A model generated the notes under the pieces. The model was given only the letters and a program-made list of their open reading frames with translations, was not told where the DNA came from and ran no database searches. The position numbers and the translations under genes were made by a program. A stretch of DNA of 64,000 nt, taken from positions 55,116-119,115 of the forward strand of contig CAJAES010000107.1 of assembly GCA_903938815.1 (NCBI GenBank), read 5' to 3'. This document shows, piece after piece, positions 24,818-33,066 of the stretch (position 1 is its first letter; each line of letters opens with the position of its first letter). The stretch is from an uncultured beta proteobacterium. Lineage in GTDB: Bacteria > Pseudomonadota > Gammaproteobacteria > Burkholderiales > Burkholderiaceae_C.

Positions 24818-25914
24818 GCCCGCCGGGCCGCCCCAAGGGCGAATACCGGAGTGCGCAGCACGGAGGTATACCAGTGAGCGCGCAGCACGAAACCAGCCCG
24901 GTGGGCGGTACGACCGCAGGGGTCTCCTCGGCCGGGCCGCTGGTCGAGGTGCGTGACCTCGCCAAGGTCTTCGACGTCTCCGCGCCCTGGCTGAACCGGG
25001 TCGTCGAGCGCAAGCCGCGCCAGTTCGTGCACGCCGTCGACGGCGTTTCGTTCAGCATCCGCAAGGGCGAGACGCTGGCGCTGGTGGGTGAATCCGGCTG
25101 CGGCAAGAGCACCGTGGCGCGCCTGCTCGTGGGCCTGTATGCGCCCACGCGCGGCAGCGTGCACTTCGACGGCCACGACACCGCCACCACGCCCGACCCG
25201 CGTGCGCTGCGCCGGCGCATGCAGATGATCTTCCAGGACCCGTACGCGAGCCTGAACCCGCGCTGGAAGGTGCTGGAGATCGTTGGCGAGCCGCTGCGCG
25301 AGCACGGGCTCGTGGGCGGCGAGGAGGGCCTCAAGGCCCGCGTGGCCGAACTGCTGCTGTCCGTGGGCCTGGCGGCATCGGACGTCGAGAAATTCCCGCA
25401 CCAGTTCTCGGGCGGCCAGCGCCAGCGCATCTCCATCGCGCGCGCCCTGGCCACGCAGCCCGAGTTCCTGGTCTGCGACGAGCCCACCTCGGCGCTGGAC
25501 GTCTCCGTCCAGGCTCAGGTGCTCAACATCATGAAGGACCTCCAGCGCGAGCGCGGCCTGACGTATCTCTTCATCTCGCACAACCTCGCCGTGGTGCGCC
25601 ACGTGGCCGACCAGGTGGGCGTGATGTACCTCGGCCGACTCGTCGAGCAGGCCGACAAGCGTGACCTGTTCGGCAACCCGCGCCACCCCTACACGCGCAT
25701 GCTGCTCGATGCCATTCCGGACATCCACATGAGCGGCCGTTCGCGCACGCCGGTGCAGGGCGAGGTGCCCAACCCGCTGAACCCGCCCTCCGGCTGCGCC
25801 TTCCACCCGCGCTGCCCGCACGCCAACGCGCGCTGCAGCAGCGAGCGCCCGAAGCTCGGCGAGTTCCAGGGCATCCGCGTGGCCTGCCACGCGGTCGAGG
25901 AAGGCCGGATCTGA
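24814..25914 (+). CDS. peptide-type ABC transporter ATP-binding protein (DppF-like)
   Basis: 366 residues from the ATG at 24814, or 346 from an in-frame GTG at 24874. The GTG has a strong ribosome site (GGAGG at 24862-24866, seven bases away), and the segment between the two starts (RPKGEYRSAQHGG) looks like translated intergenic sequence, so the shorter form may be the real one. Walker A GESGCGKS, Q loop FQDPYASLNPRW, signature QFSGGQRQR, Walker B FLVCDEPTSALD, H loop ISHNLA. It has the C-terminal Cys-bearing extension of the family (CAFHPRCPHANARC). It works as a heterodimer with the preceding ATPase. Confidence 0.93.
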   Translation: MSPPGRPKGEYRSAQHGGIPVSAQHETSPVGGTTAGVSSAGPLVEVRDLAKVFDVSAPWLNRVVERKPRQFVHAVDGVSFSIRKGETLALVGESGCGKSTVARLLVGLYAPTRGSVHFDGHDTATTPDPRALRRRMQMIFQDPYASLNPRWKVLEIVGEPLREHGLVGGEEGLKARVAELLLSVGLAASDVEKFPHQFSGGQRQRISIARALATQPEFLVCDEPTSALDVSVQAQVLNIMKDLQRERGLTYLFISHNLAVVRHVADQVGVMYLGRLVEQADKRDLFGNPRHPYTRMLLDAIPDIHMSGRSRTPVQGEVPNPLNPPSGCAFHPRCPHANARCSSERPKLGEFQGIRVACHAVEEGRI

Positions 25915-25916
25915 GC

Positions 25917-26906
25917 ATGCTGCGCCGCTGGCGAGTCCTGGCGGCGTTGCTGGCTGCACTGCTGGTGGCGCCGCTATCTGGCGTGCTGTCGCCAGCCGCG
26001 GCCTTCGACCTGCAGGGCCACCGCGGCACGCGCGGTCTGGCGCCCGAAAACACGCTAGCCGCCTTCGAGCGCGCCCTGCGGCTGGGCGTCACCACGCTCG
26101 AGCTCGATGTCATGCTCACGGCCGACGGCGAGCTCGTGATCTCGCACGACCCGGCGCTGAACCCCGACCTCACCCGCGACGCCAGCGGCCAATGGCTGCC
26201 GGGTCCCGGCCCGCTGATCCGCGCGCTCACGTTCGCACAGCTGCAGGCCTACGACGTCGGCCGCGTGAAGCCGGGCAGCAGGACCGCGCGTGATTTTCTG
26301 CAGCAGCAGGCTGTCGACGGGCAGCGGGTTCCGCGCCTGTCCGACCTGTTCGCCCGCGCGGCGGCGCTGGGCGCGCGCGAGGTCCGCTACAACATCGAGA
26401 TCAAGCGCAACCCGCAGGAGCCCGAGAAATACGGCGATCTGCCGGCGCTGGTGGATGCCGTCGTTGCCGCCGTCACTCGGGCAGGCGTCGGCCCGCATGC
26501 GCTGATCCAGAGCTTCGACTGGAACGTGCTGCAGCGCGTGCAGCAGGTGGCGCCGCAGCTGGCAACGTCCTACCTGAGCATCCAGCGGCCTCAGATGAAC
26601 AACATCGAGGCGCCCGCCTGGACGGCCGGCTTCACGGTGGCCGCACAGGGTTCGGTGCCGAAGATGGTGAAGGCCGCGGGCGGGCGCTGGTGGGCGCCGA
26701 TGTTCCGCGACCTCACGCCGGAGCTCGTGCGCGAGGCGCAGGCCCTCGGCATCAAGGTGGTGCCCTGGACCGTGAACGAGACCGCCGACATGGAGCGCGT
26801 GATCGACCTGAAGGTCGACGGCCTGATCACCGACTACCCCGACCGCGCGCGCGAGGTGATGGCCCGCCGCGGGCTGCCCCTGCCGGCGGCCTGGCCCGCA
26901 CGCTGA
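25917..26906 (+). CDS. periplasmic glycerophosphodiester phosphodiesterase
   Basis: 329 residues. A signal peptide (about 1-29) precedes a GDPD TIM barrel: first catalytic His in LQGHRGTRGLAPENT, metal ligands ELDVMLTADGELVISHD, and later YNIEIK, VPWTVNE and GLITDYPD. It releases sn-glycerol-3-phosphate from deacylated phospholipids. It starts two bases after the ABC ATPase gene, suggesting that the importer and hydrolase share an operon. Whether the importer takes up its product is inferred only from position. Confidence 0.93.
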   Translation: MLRRWRVLAALLAALLVAPLSGVLSPAAAFDLQGHRGTRGLAPENTLAAFERALRLGVTTLELDVMLTADGELVISHDPALNPDLTRDASGQWLPGPGPLIRALTFAQLQAYDVGRVKPGSRTARDFLQQQAVDGQRVPRLSDLFARAAALGAREVRYNIEIKRNPQEPEKYGDLPALVDAVVAAVTRAGVGPHALIQSFDWNVLQRVQQVAPQLATSYLSIQRPQMNNIEAPAWTAGFTVAAQGSVPKMVKAAGGRWWAPMFRDLTPELVREAQALGIKVVPWTVNETADMERVIDLKVDGLITDYPDRAREVMARRGLPLPAAWPAR

Positions 26907-26990
26907 CCGTCCGGCGGGCGGTCGCTTGCACGCTGATCGCTGCGGCGGGCGGCCACCCGCACGCTGACCGCTGCGGCGGGCGGCCACCCG
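26899..26990. repeat. three tandem copies of a 30-31 base unit at the end of the phosphodiesterase gene
   Basis: Units start at 26899, 26929 and 26960, each beginning CACGCTGA. The second and third differ at one base; the first is more diverged. The first unit includes the phosphodiesterase stop codon. Each holds a GCGGG...CCCGC inverted pair, so the array could form GC hairpins between the convergent phosphodiesterase and dadA genes. No T run follows. Confidence 0.8.
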
Positions 26991-26992
26991 CC

Positions 26993-28249
26993 TCAGCCGG
27001 CTGTGAACGCGAAGTCCACCTCGGGCTTGAGACCGCTGACGATGCGCGCGATGCTCTTGCCCGAGCCGCAGGAATGCGTCCAGCCCAGCGTGCCGTGCCC
27101 GGTGTTCAGGAACAGGTTGGGCAGCTTCGAGCGGCCGACGATCGGCACGTTGCTCGGCGTGGCGGGGCGCAGGCCGGTCCAGAACTGCGCCCGGCTCGCA
27201 TCGCCCGCGCCGGGGAACAGCTGCTCCACACGCTTGACGATGGCTTCGCAACGCACGCGGTTCAGGTCACGGTCGTAGCCGTTGAGTTCGGCCGTGCCGG
27301 CGATGCGCAGCCGGTCCCCGAGGCGCGAGAACACCAGCTTGTATTCGTCGTCCGTCAGCGAGACCTGGTGCGCCATCGACTCGTCCTTCACCGGCATGGT
27401 CACCGAGTAGCCCTTGGCCGGGTAGATCGGCAGCGCGATCCCCAGCGGCTGCGTGTACAGCGGCGACAGGCTGCCCATGGCCAGCACGTAGGCGTCGGCG
27501 CGGATGCGCTGGAAGCGGCCCTCGGCGTCGGTGGCTTCCACGTGGTCGATCGCGCCGCCGGCCTCGCGCAGCGCGGTCACGGTATGGCTCATGCGGAACT
27601 GCACGCCGTCCTCCTCGCAGCGCCTGACGAGCTCGCGCGCGAAGAGATTCGCGTCGCCCGATTCGTCCTCGGCCGTGTAGGTGGCGCCGGCCAGCTGCGG
27701 CCGGATGTGGCGCAGCGCGGGTTCCAGCCGCACCGCCTCGTCGGCCGAGATCACGCGGCGGTCGCAGCCCAGCTCGCGCATCTGCGCGGCCGGGCCCTCG
27801 GCGCCGTCGAACTCCTTCTGGCTCGTGTAGAAGTGCAGGATGCCCTGCGTGCGCTCGTCGTAGGCGATGCCGCGGTCGCGGCGCAGCTGCTGCAGCGTGT
27901 CGCGGCTGTAGGTGCCCAGCCGCACGATCTGCGCGATGTTGTGGCGCGTGCGCGCAGGCGTGCACTCGCGCAGGAACTGCAGGCCCCACAGCCACTGGCG
28001 CTTGTCGGCGCGCAGGCGGAACAGCAGTGGCGCGTCCTCCTGACCGAGCCACTTCAGTACCTTGAACGGCGCGCTCGGGTTGGCCCAGGGTTCGGCATGG
28101 CTGACCGAGATCTGCCCGCCGTTGGCGAAGCTGGTCTCCGCCGCCGGCGAAGCCTGGCGGTCGACGACGGTCACGTCGTGACCCTGCTGGCGAAGGAAAT
28201 AGGCTGAGGTGACGCCGAGCAGGCCGGCGCCGAGGACGACAACTTTCAT
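26993..28249 (-). CDS. dadA: D-amino acid dehydrogenase, small subunit type
   Basis: 418 residues. An FAD-binding Rossmann motif opens the protein (VVVLGAGLLGVTSAYFL), ETSFANGGQISVSHAEPWA is the DadA signature, and the C-terminal GLRPATPSNVPIVGRS plus NTGHGTLGWTHSCGSG close the FAD site. DadA oxidises D-amino acids, classically D-alanine, to 2-oxoacids and ammonia, feeding electrons to the respiratory chain. It is preceded by a tandem glycine riboswitch, so expression should respond to glycine; this raises the possibility that glycine itself is a substrate or an upstream signal of the pathway. Confidence 0.93.
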   Translation of the reverse strand: MKVVVLGAGLLGVTSAYFLRQQGHDVTVVDRQASPAAETSFANGGQISVSHAEPWANPSAPFKVLKWLGQEDAPLLFRLRADKRQWLWGLQFLRECTPARTRHNIAQIVRLGTYSRDTLQQLRRDRGIAYDERTQGILHFYTSQKEFDGAEGPAAQMRELGCDRRVISADEAVRLEPALRHIRPQLAGATYTAEDESGDANLFARELVRRCEEDGVQFRMSHTVTALREAGGAIDHVEATDAEGRFQRIRADAYVLAMGSLSPLYTQPLGIALPIYPAKGYSVTMPVKDESMAHQVSLTDDEYKLVFSRLGDRLRIAGTAELNGYDRDLNRVRCEAIVKRVEQLFPGAGDASRAQFWTGLRPATPSNVPIVGRSKLPNLFLNTGHGTLGWTHSCGSGKSIARIVSGLKPEVDFAFTAG

Positions 28250-28362
28250 GACAGGAACTCCGAGGGAACGGGGCGGCGCGCGATGCGGCGCACGCCCGGG
28301 GCGAACACACGGCCGCTGGCCGCGTGGACTGGACGAACACAGGCCCGTGGGCCATGTGCGTG

Positions 28363-28562
28363 CCGCTCCCCCTGTCCTCGGTACCTGAGAGATTCATCCT
28401 GGCGCCATCGGCGGGGACTTGCTCCTTCGGTGCGTCACCAGGCGGTGACGGCTCTCCAGACGGCGATGATGGTGTGCAGTACGGGACCTGAGCGTGTATG
28501 GGAGATTGCGCCTTCGGTGGCCGCCCGGCGATGCGATCGCTGTGCGGCACTCTCCTGCAGGG
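28363..28562 (-). promoter_or_regulatory. tandem glycine riboswitch upstream of dadA
   Basis: Two glycine aptamer copies are readable on the minus strand. The first (about 28562-28476) has GCAGGAGAGTGCC, CACCGAAGGCGCAATCTCCC and GCTCAGGTCCCGTACTGC. The second (about 28462-28363) has CTGGAGAGCC, CACCGAAGGAGCAAGTCCCC and AATCTCTCAGGTACCGAGGA. GGAGAG, CCGAAGG and CTCAGGT are the conserved core elements of the gcvT-type glycine aptamer, and two in tandem with a short linker is the usual form. The remainder to the dadA start (28250-28362) must hold the expression platform; I see no terminator with a U tract there, so translational control is possible. Confidence 0.93.
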
Positions 28563-28570
28563 TAAAGATG

Positions 28571-29779
28571 TTACTGCTGCGTGCCGGCCCCCGCCTGCGC
28601 ACTCAGGAATCGCTCGGCCAGCAGCACCCAGTAGGCGCTGCCGACGGCGACGTTCGCGTCGTTGAAGTCGTAGCCCGGGTTGTGGACCATGCAGTTGCCG
28701 CCGGCGGCGCCGTCGCTGCCGTCGCCGTTGCCGATCAGCAGGTAGCTGCCGGGCACACGCTCCAGCATGAAAGCGAAGTCCTCGCTGCCGGTCAGCGGCG
28801 GGCCCTGCGGTGTCACGCGGTCGGCCCCGAGCAGTTCCACGGCCACCTCGCGGGCGAAGGCGGTCTCGTCCGGCGTGTTCACCAGCACCGCGTAGCCGCT
28901 GCGCCAGTCCACGCGCGCCTCGATGCCAAAGCTCTCGGCCTGCGCCGCCACCAGCGCCTTGATGCGTCGTTCCAGCAGCGAACGCACCTCGCGGTCGAGC
29001 GCACGCACGCTCAGCTCCAGCGTCGCGGTGGCCGGGATCACGTTGTTCGCCTTGCCTGCATTCAGGGCACCGACGGTGACCACCGCCGCCTGCAGCGGGT
29101 CGACGTTGCGCGACACGATGCTCTGCAGCGCCATGACGATGCTTGCCGCGGCGACGATGGTGTCGGTCGCGCGGTGCGGCATCGCGCCGTGCCCGCCAAC
29201 ACCCAGCAGCGTGATGGTGGCGTAGTCCGACGAGGCCATCGCCGCGCCCTCGCGCAGGACCAGCCGGCCCTGCTCGATGCCGGGCATGTTGTGCATGGCG
29301 AACACCGCATCGCAGGGGAACCGCTCGAACAGGCCGTCTTCCATCATGCGCAGCGCGCCGCCACCGCCTTCTTCGGCGGGCTGGAAGATCAGGTTCAGCG
29401 TGCCGTCGAATTGCCCGTGCTCGGCCAGGTGGCGGGCCGCGGCCAGCAGCATCGCCGTGTGGCCGTCGTGGCCGCAGGCATGCATCACGCCGGCGTGGCT
29501 GCTGGCATAGGGCACGCCGGTGGCCTCGGCGATCGGCAGTGCGTCCATGTCGGCGCGAATGCCCAGGCGCCTGTCGCCCTGTCCCCGCACCAGCGTGCCG
29601 ACCACGCCCGTCCCGCCGATGCCGCGCACTACGGCGTAGCCCCAGGCTTCGAGCTTGTCGGCCACCAGGCCCGCCGTTCGGTGCTCCTCGAAGGCCAGTT
29701 CCGGGTGCTGGTGGATGTCGCGCCGCAGGCTGATGAATTCACCAACCCGGGCATGCAGGGCGTCGAGCAGGTAGGTCAC
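28571..29779 (-). CDS. M20 family amidohydrolase (hippurate hydrolase-like)
   Basis: 402 residues from a GTG at 29779, which has a good ribosome site (GGGAGG). M20D peptidase features are IHQHPELAFEE, GIRADMDALPI, MHACGHDGHTAMLL, the catalytic FQPAEEGGGGA and the late metal ligand in PPLTGSEDFAFML. Relatives cleave N-acyl amino acids such as hippurate, releasing glycine and benzoate. That fits the glycine riboswitch lying eight bases downstream in front of dadA: this enzyme could produce glycine that then induces dadA. The substrate is not determined from sequence. Confidence 0.9.
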   Translation of the reverse strand: MTYLLDALHARVGEFISLRRDIHQHPELAFEEHRTAGLVADKLEAWGYAVVRGIGGTGVVGTLVRGQGDRRLGIRADMDALPIAEATGVPYASSHAGVMHACGHDGHTAMLLAAARHLAEHGQFDGTLNLIFQPAEEGGGGALRMMEDGLFERFPCDAVFAMHNMPGIEQGRLVLREGAAMASSDYATITLLGVGGHGAMPHRATDTIVAAASIVMALQSIVSRNVDPLQAAVVTVGALNAGKANNVIPATATLELSVRALDREVRSLLERRIKALVAAQAESFGIEARVDWRSGYAVLVNTPDETAFAREVAVELLGADRVTPQGPPLTGSEDFAFMLERVPGSYLLIGNGDGSDGAAGGNCMVHNPGYDFNDANVAVGSAYWVLLAERFLSAQAGAGTQQ

Positions 29780-29792
29780 GCTGCCTCCCGGC

Positions 29793-30779
29793 TCACTGCG
29801 GCTGCAGGTTGATCTGCTTGGCGATGGCGCGGTAGCGCGCGGTCTCGGTTTCGAAGAACTTGGCCGACTCGGCCAGGCTCATCGGCGGGGAAGGCTGCTG
29901 CGTCTGGGCCGCCAGCTGCGAGCGCACCACGGGGTCCTGCAGGCTCTTGCCGATGGCCGCGTGCAGCCGCACGACGATGTCCTCGGGGGTGTTCTTCGGA
30001 ACCATGAAGCCGGTCCAGATCTTGTAGGAGAAGTTCTTCAGCGCCTGCCCCTCGCTGGCGGCGGGCACGTTCTTCAGCAGTTCAGAGCGTTGGCCGCCCA
30101 GCTGGCCGATCACCTTCATGCGGCCCTGCTCGGCCAGCGCGCCCATCGCCGCGCTGTACACCAGCACCGCGAAATCCACCTGGCCTCCGCCGATGTCCTG
30201 CAGCAGCGGGGCGTTGCCCTTGTACGGCACATGCGCCAGCTTGACGCCGGTGGACGCCTGCACGTTCTCGAGGATCAGGTGATAGAGCGAGCCGATGCCC
30301 ACGCTGCCGTAGGTCAGCGGCTTGTCGGCCGACTTGCGCGCCAGGGCGATCAGCTCGTCCACGCTGTTGACCGGCAGGTCCTTGCGGGTCACGAAGACCA
30401 TCACCGCATCGGCCACCGGGTGCACGAGACGGAAGTCTTCCGTCTTCAGCTTCACCGCGGCATTCGCCATCGGCGACAGGATCACCTCGTTGGGCGAACC
30501 CTGGAAGATGTAGTAGCCGTCAGCAGGCGCGGCCAGCACCTTCTGCGCGGCCAGCGCGCCGCTGACGCCGCCGAGGTTCTCCACCAGCACCTGCTGCCCC
30601 AGCTCCTTGCCAAGCTGGTTGTTGAAGATGCGTGCGATGGCGTCCGAGGGCCCGCCCGCGGGGTACGGAACCATCAGGTTGACCGGCTTGGCCGGGTAAC
30701 CCTGCGCGACGGCAGCGCCGGCGCTGAGCACCAGGCTGGCGATCACGACCAGCGACCGGGGGAACGTGAGCTTCGGCAT
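29793..30779 (-). CDS. Bug-family (TctC-like) periplasmic solute-binding protein
   Basis: 328 residues. A signal peptide (MPKLTFPRSLVVIASLVLSA, cut after AVAQ) precedes YPAKPVNLMVPYPAGGPSDAIAR, the diagnostic Bug motif. The family binds carboxylates or aromatic acids in the periplasm and is hugely expanded in Burkholderiales, often as orphan receptors without a cognate transporter, as here. The ATG at 30779 has a GAGGAG ribosome site five bases away. It precedes the amidohydrolase gene on the same strand by 13 bases, so it may bind the amidohydrolase's substrate. Confidence 0.92.
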   Translation of the reverse strand: MPKLTFPRSLVVIASLVLSAGAAVAQGYPAKPVNLMVPYPAGGPSDAIARIFNNQLGKELGQQVLVENLGGVSGALAAQKVLAAPADGYYIFQGSPNEVILSPMANAAVKLKTEDFRLVHPVADAVMVFVTRKDLPVNSVDELIALARKSADKPLTYGSVGIGSLYHLILENVQASTGVKLAHVPYKGNAPLLQDIGGGQVDFAVLVYSAAMGALAEQGRMKVIGQLGGQRSELLKNVPAASEGQALKNFSYKIWTGFMVPKNTPEDIVVRLHAAIGKSLQDPVVRSQLAAQTQQPSPPMSLAESAKFFETETARYRAIAKQINLQPQ

Positions 30780-30915
30780 GGGGACTCCTCGAATGACGCG
30801 TTGAAGCGGGGGGAACCTGGGGACGAACCCAATGTAGGAGTCGCCAAACAGGAAGTCCAATGCATTGTTTTACCGATTGCTATGATTTTGAAGCTCAACC
30901 TGAAGGACACCCGAA

Positions 30916-31815
30916 ATGACCCTCGTCCAGTTGAGACACCTCACTTCGCTGGCGCAGACGGGCTCCTTCAGCAAGTCGGCGGCGGCCTTGTTCCTGACGC
31001 AGCCCGCGCTCAGCCGCAGCATCCGTGCCCTTGAGGCCGAGCTCGGCCAGCCGCTCTTCGACCGCATCGGCCGGCACAGCGAAGTCACGCCCTTCGGACG
31101 TGAAGTGGTCGGGCGCGCACGCGAGCTGGTGCTGGCGGCCGACGACCTGCGCGACAGCGGCCGCCGCGCGAGTGACGGCCAGGAGGGCGTGCTTCGCATC
31201 GGCATGGGCTCGGGGCCGGGCTCGATGCTGATGACGCCGCTGCTGATGAAGGTGGCACGGGATCTGCCCCGGCTGCGCGTGGAGATCGCGCGCGCCGGGA
31301 CTGAACTGCTGGTACAGGCGCTGCGCGAGCGCTCGCTGGACGCGCTGGTGGTCGATGCCCGATCCATGCGCCCCGCGCCCGACCTGAACGCGCAGGTCCT
31401 GCACGACATGCGTGGCGCCTTCATGGTGCGAAAGGGGCACCCGCTCGCGCGGCGGCGTGCCGGCCCGAGCTTCGACGACCTGCTGCGCTACCCGATCGCT
31501 TCGACGCCCCTGTCGGACGAGGTCGGGCGGCTGCTGGTCGAGAGGTACGGCCCGCAGGCCCATCCGGACAGCTGCGTGACGCTGAGGTGCGAAGAGATCC
31601 CGAGCCTGGTGGAAGTCACGCGGCGCAGCGACACGGTGCTGCTGGCGATCCGGGCCGCGGCGCCCGACCTGATCGAGCTGGACCTGCAGCCGCTTCTCGC
31701 GGCCACGGCGCGGTTCGGCCTCGTGACCCTGGCGCGGCGGACCGAGCCTCCCGGGCTGGCCGTCGTGCGAGAGCTCATGGCGCAGTTGCTGCGCGACGCG
31801 TCTGGCCCGGGCTGA
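30916..31815 (+). CDS. LysR-family transcriptional regulator
   Basis: 299 residues. The helix-turn-helix occupies residues 1-60 (LRHLTSLAQTGSFSKSAAALFLTQPALSRSIRALEAELGQPLFDR), followed by a periplasmic-binding-like effector domain. It is divergent from the Bug-amidohydrolase genes with 136 bases between, the standard arrangement for a LysR activator of the adjacent operon. The inducer is unknown; an N-acyl amino acid or its carboxylate product would fit the neighbours. Confidence 0.92.
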   Translation: MTLVQLRHLTSLAQTGSFSKSAAALFLTQPALSRSIRALEAELGQPLFDRIGRHSEVTPFGREVVGRARELVLAADDLRDSGRRASDGQEGVLRIGMGSGPGSMLMTPLLMKVARDLPRLRVEIARAGTELLVQALRERSLDALVVDARSMRPAPDLNAQVLHDMRGAFMVRKGHPLARRRAGPSFDDLLRYPIASTPLSDEVGRLLVERYGPQAHPDSCVTLRCEEIPSLVEVTRRSDTVLLAIRAAAPDLIELDLQPLLAATARFGLVTLARRTEPPGLAVVRELMAQLLRDASGPG

Positions 31816-31846
31816 CCCCCGGCACCTGCGGCCGCGCCGGGCAAGT

Positions 31847-31921
31847 TCAGCGCAGACCGAGGTACCCGAGGATGAACAGGACGATCACGACGGCGCCGAC
31901 GAGCCAGATGATTCGGTTCAT
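31847..31921 (-). CDS. 24-residue single-helix membrane peptide
   Basis: A very short gene whose product is almost one hydrophobic helix (IIWLVGAVVIVLFILGYL) ending GLR. It has a weak AGGA ribosome site about nine bases before the ATG. Near-identical small membrane proteins of this pattern are, to my recollection, widespread and unnamed in Proteobacteria, which is why I call it a gene; there is no known function. The region upstream to 32135 has no other gene I can support. Confidence 0.6.
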   Translation of the reverse strand: MNRIIWLVGAVVIVLFILGYLGLR

Positions 31922-32135
31922 GACTGCATTCCTGTGGCTGGACTGGTTGGGACGGGTGGGGACTGATGCGTTGCTGCATGGCGCATGGGCTTGCCTGCAG
32001 GAGCGCCTACTCTGAGTCACCAGCGGCCAGACATCTGTTCGCTGACGAACATGGCGGGGCACATTGCCGGGCCGTGCCCGGCCGGTCACCGTGCGTTCGA
32101 TCATGGGTTCGCGGAGCAGGCCTGAACCCTGCCGT

Positions 32136-32963
32136 TCAGCCCTTGGCGTCGTTCAGCTTCCAGTCGTAGTCGAGAAAGCCGATCTCGGCCTGGCTGGCGC
32201 GCAGGCGGGCACGGTCGGCCGGCGCTTCGGCCAGGACATCGGCGTAGCGCGCCATGAAGGCCGGCAGCGAGCCGATGCCGCGGTGCCCGAGCCGGAAGTC
32301 CTCGCCGAACCAGTCGAAGATCTTCGACACGTCCAGCCGTCCGCGCGCCGCGTTGTAGCGGTTGCGCGAGCGGTCGCTCATGAAGCGCAGGGTCTGTTCG
32401 TCGAGCTGAGCCTCCAGCCGAAGGGCGTCGAAGGCCTCCTCGCGCAGCGCCGGGCAGCCGATGCTGGCGCAGTTGACGGCAAAGTGCACGCGCGGGTCGT
32501 CGTAGCGGCCGCGCGCGCGCAGCATCTCGTGCTCGATGTCGTCCAGTGACACCTTGCCACCCAGCAATGGCACCCACTTCGGCTTCCAGGGGCTTTGCAG
32601 GAAGCTGCCCAGGTCCTTGATCGATTCCAGCTTCGGCCAGCGCGTGAGGATCAGCTCCACCGTGAACGCGTTGTAGGCATTGATCAGGAACGCCATCTGC
32701 TGTGGCTTGGTCCAGCCCGCGAAGACGGACTCCCCCACGGCAGAGAGCGTGTCGAGGTAGGCCTTCAGTGCGGCCCGGTCGGCGGCGAAGCCGGCGTAGC
32801 GCACCTGCGAAGCCTGCCCGCCGCGCAGGTTGACGACGTGCTTCCTGAGCAGCGCCGTCCAGGCGGCATGCCCGTGGTCGAAGGCCTGCGCCGCTGCGGG
32901 GCGGGTCAGGGCCGCAGCGGCCAGCGTGATCAGCAGGGTTCGACGTTGGACGGCGATGGGCAT
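32136..32963 (-). CDS. DUF547 exported protein
   Basis: 275 residues. The N-terminus (QRRTLLITLAAAALTRPAAAQA) is a signal sequence with a twin arginine that may or may not be Tat-dependent. The DUF547 domain is recognised by WTKPQQMAFLINAYNAFTVELIL, FAVNCASIGCPALR and DRSRNRYNAARGRLDVSKIFDWF, with a conserved Cys pair. Function of the family is unknown. The ATG has an AAGGA ribosome site. It is divergent from the lipid-transport operon, with 103 bases between. Confidence 0.88.
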   Translation of the reverse strand: MPIAVQRRTLLITLAAAALTRPAAAQAFDHGHAAWTALLRKHVVNLRGGQASQVRYAGFAADRAALKAYLDTLSAVGESVFAGWTKPQQMAFLINAYNAFTVELILTRWPKLESIKDLGSFLQSPWKPKWVPLLGGKVSLDDIEHEMLRARGRYDDPRVHFAVNCASIGCPALREEAFDALRLEAQLDEQTLRFMSDRSRNRYNAARGRLDVSKIFDWFGEDFRLGHRGIGSLPAFMARYADVLAEAPADRARLRASQAEIGFLDYDWKLNDAKG

Positions 32964-33066
32964 GGAAGTCCTTGCGGTGACGCTTGGGTCGGTTGGAGAC
33001 AGTCCGACCTTACAGCGGCGCGCTCGCGGCTTGCCCCAGGTCTGCTGTGGCTGCGCAGCGCATAGC

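Noticed and set aside
26899..26990. A CRISPR array
   Set aside because: The repeats are tandem with no unique spacers.
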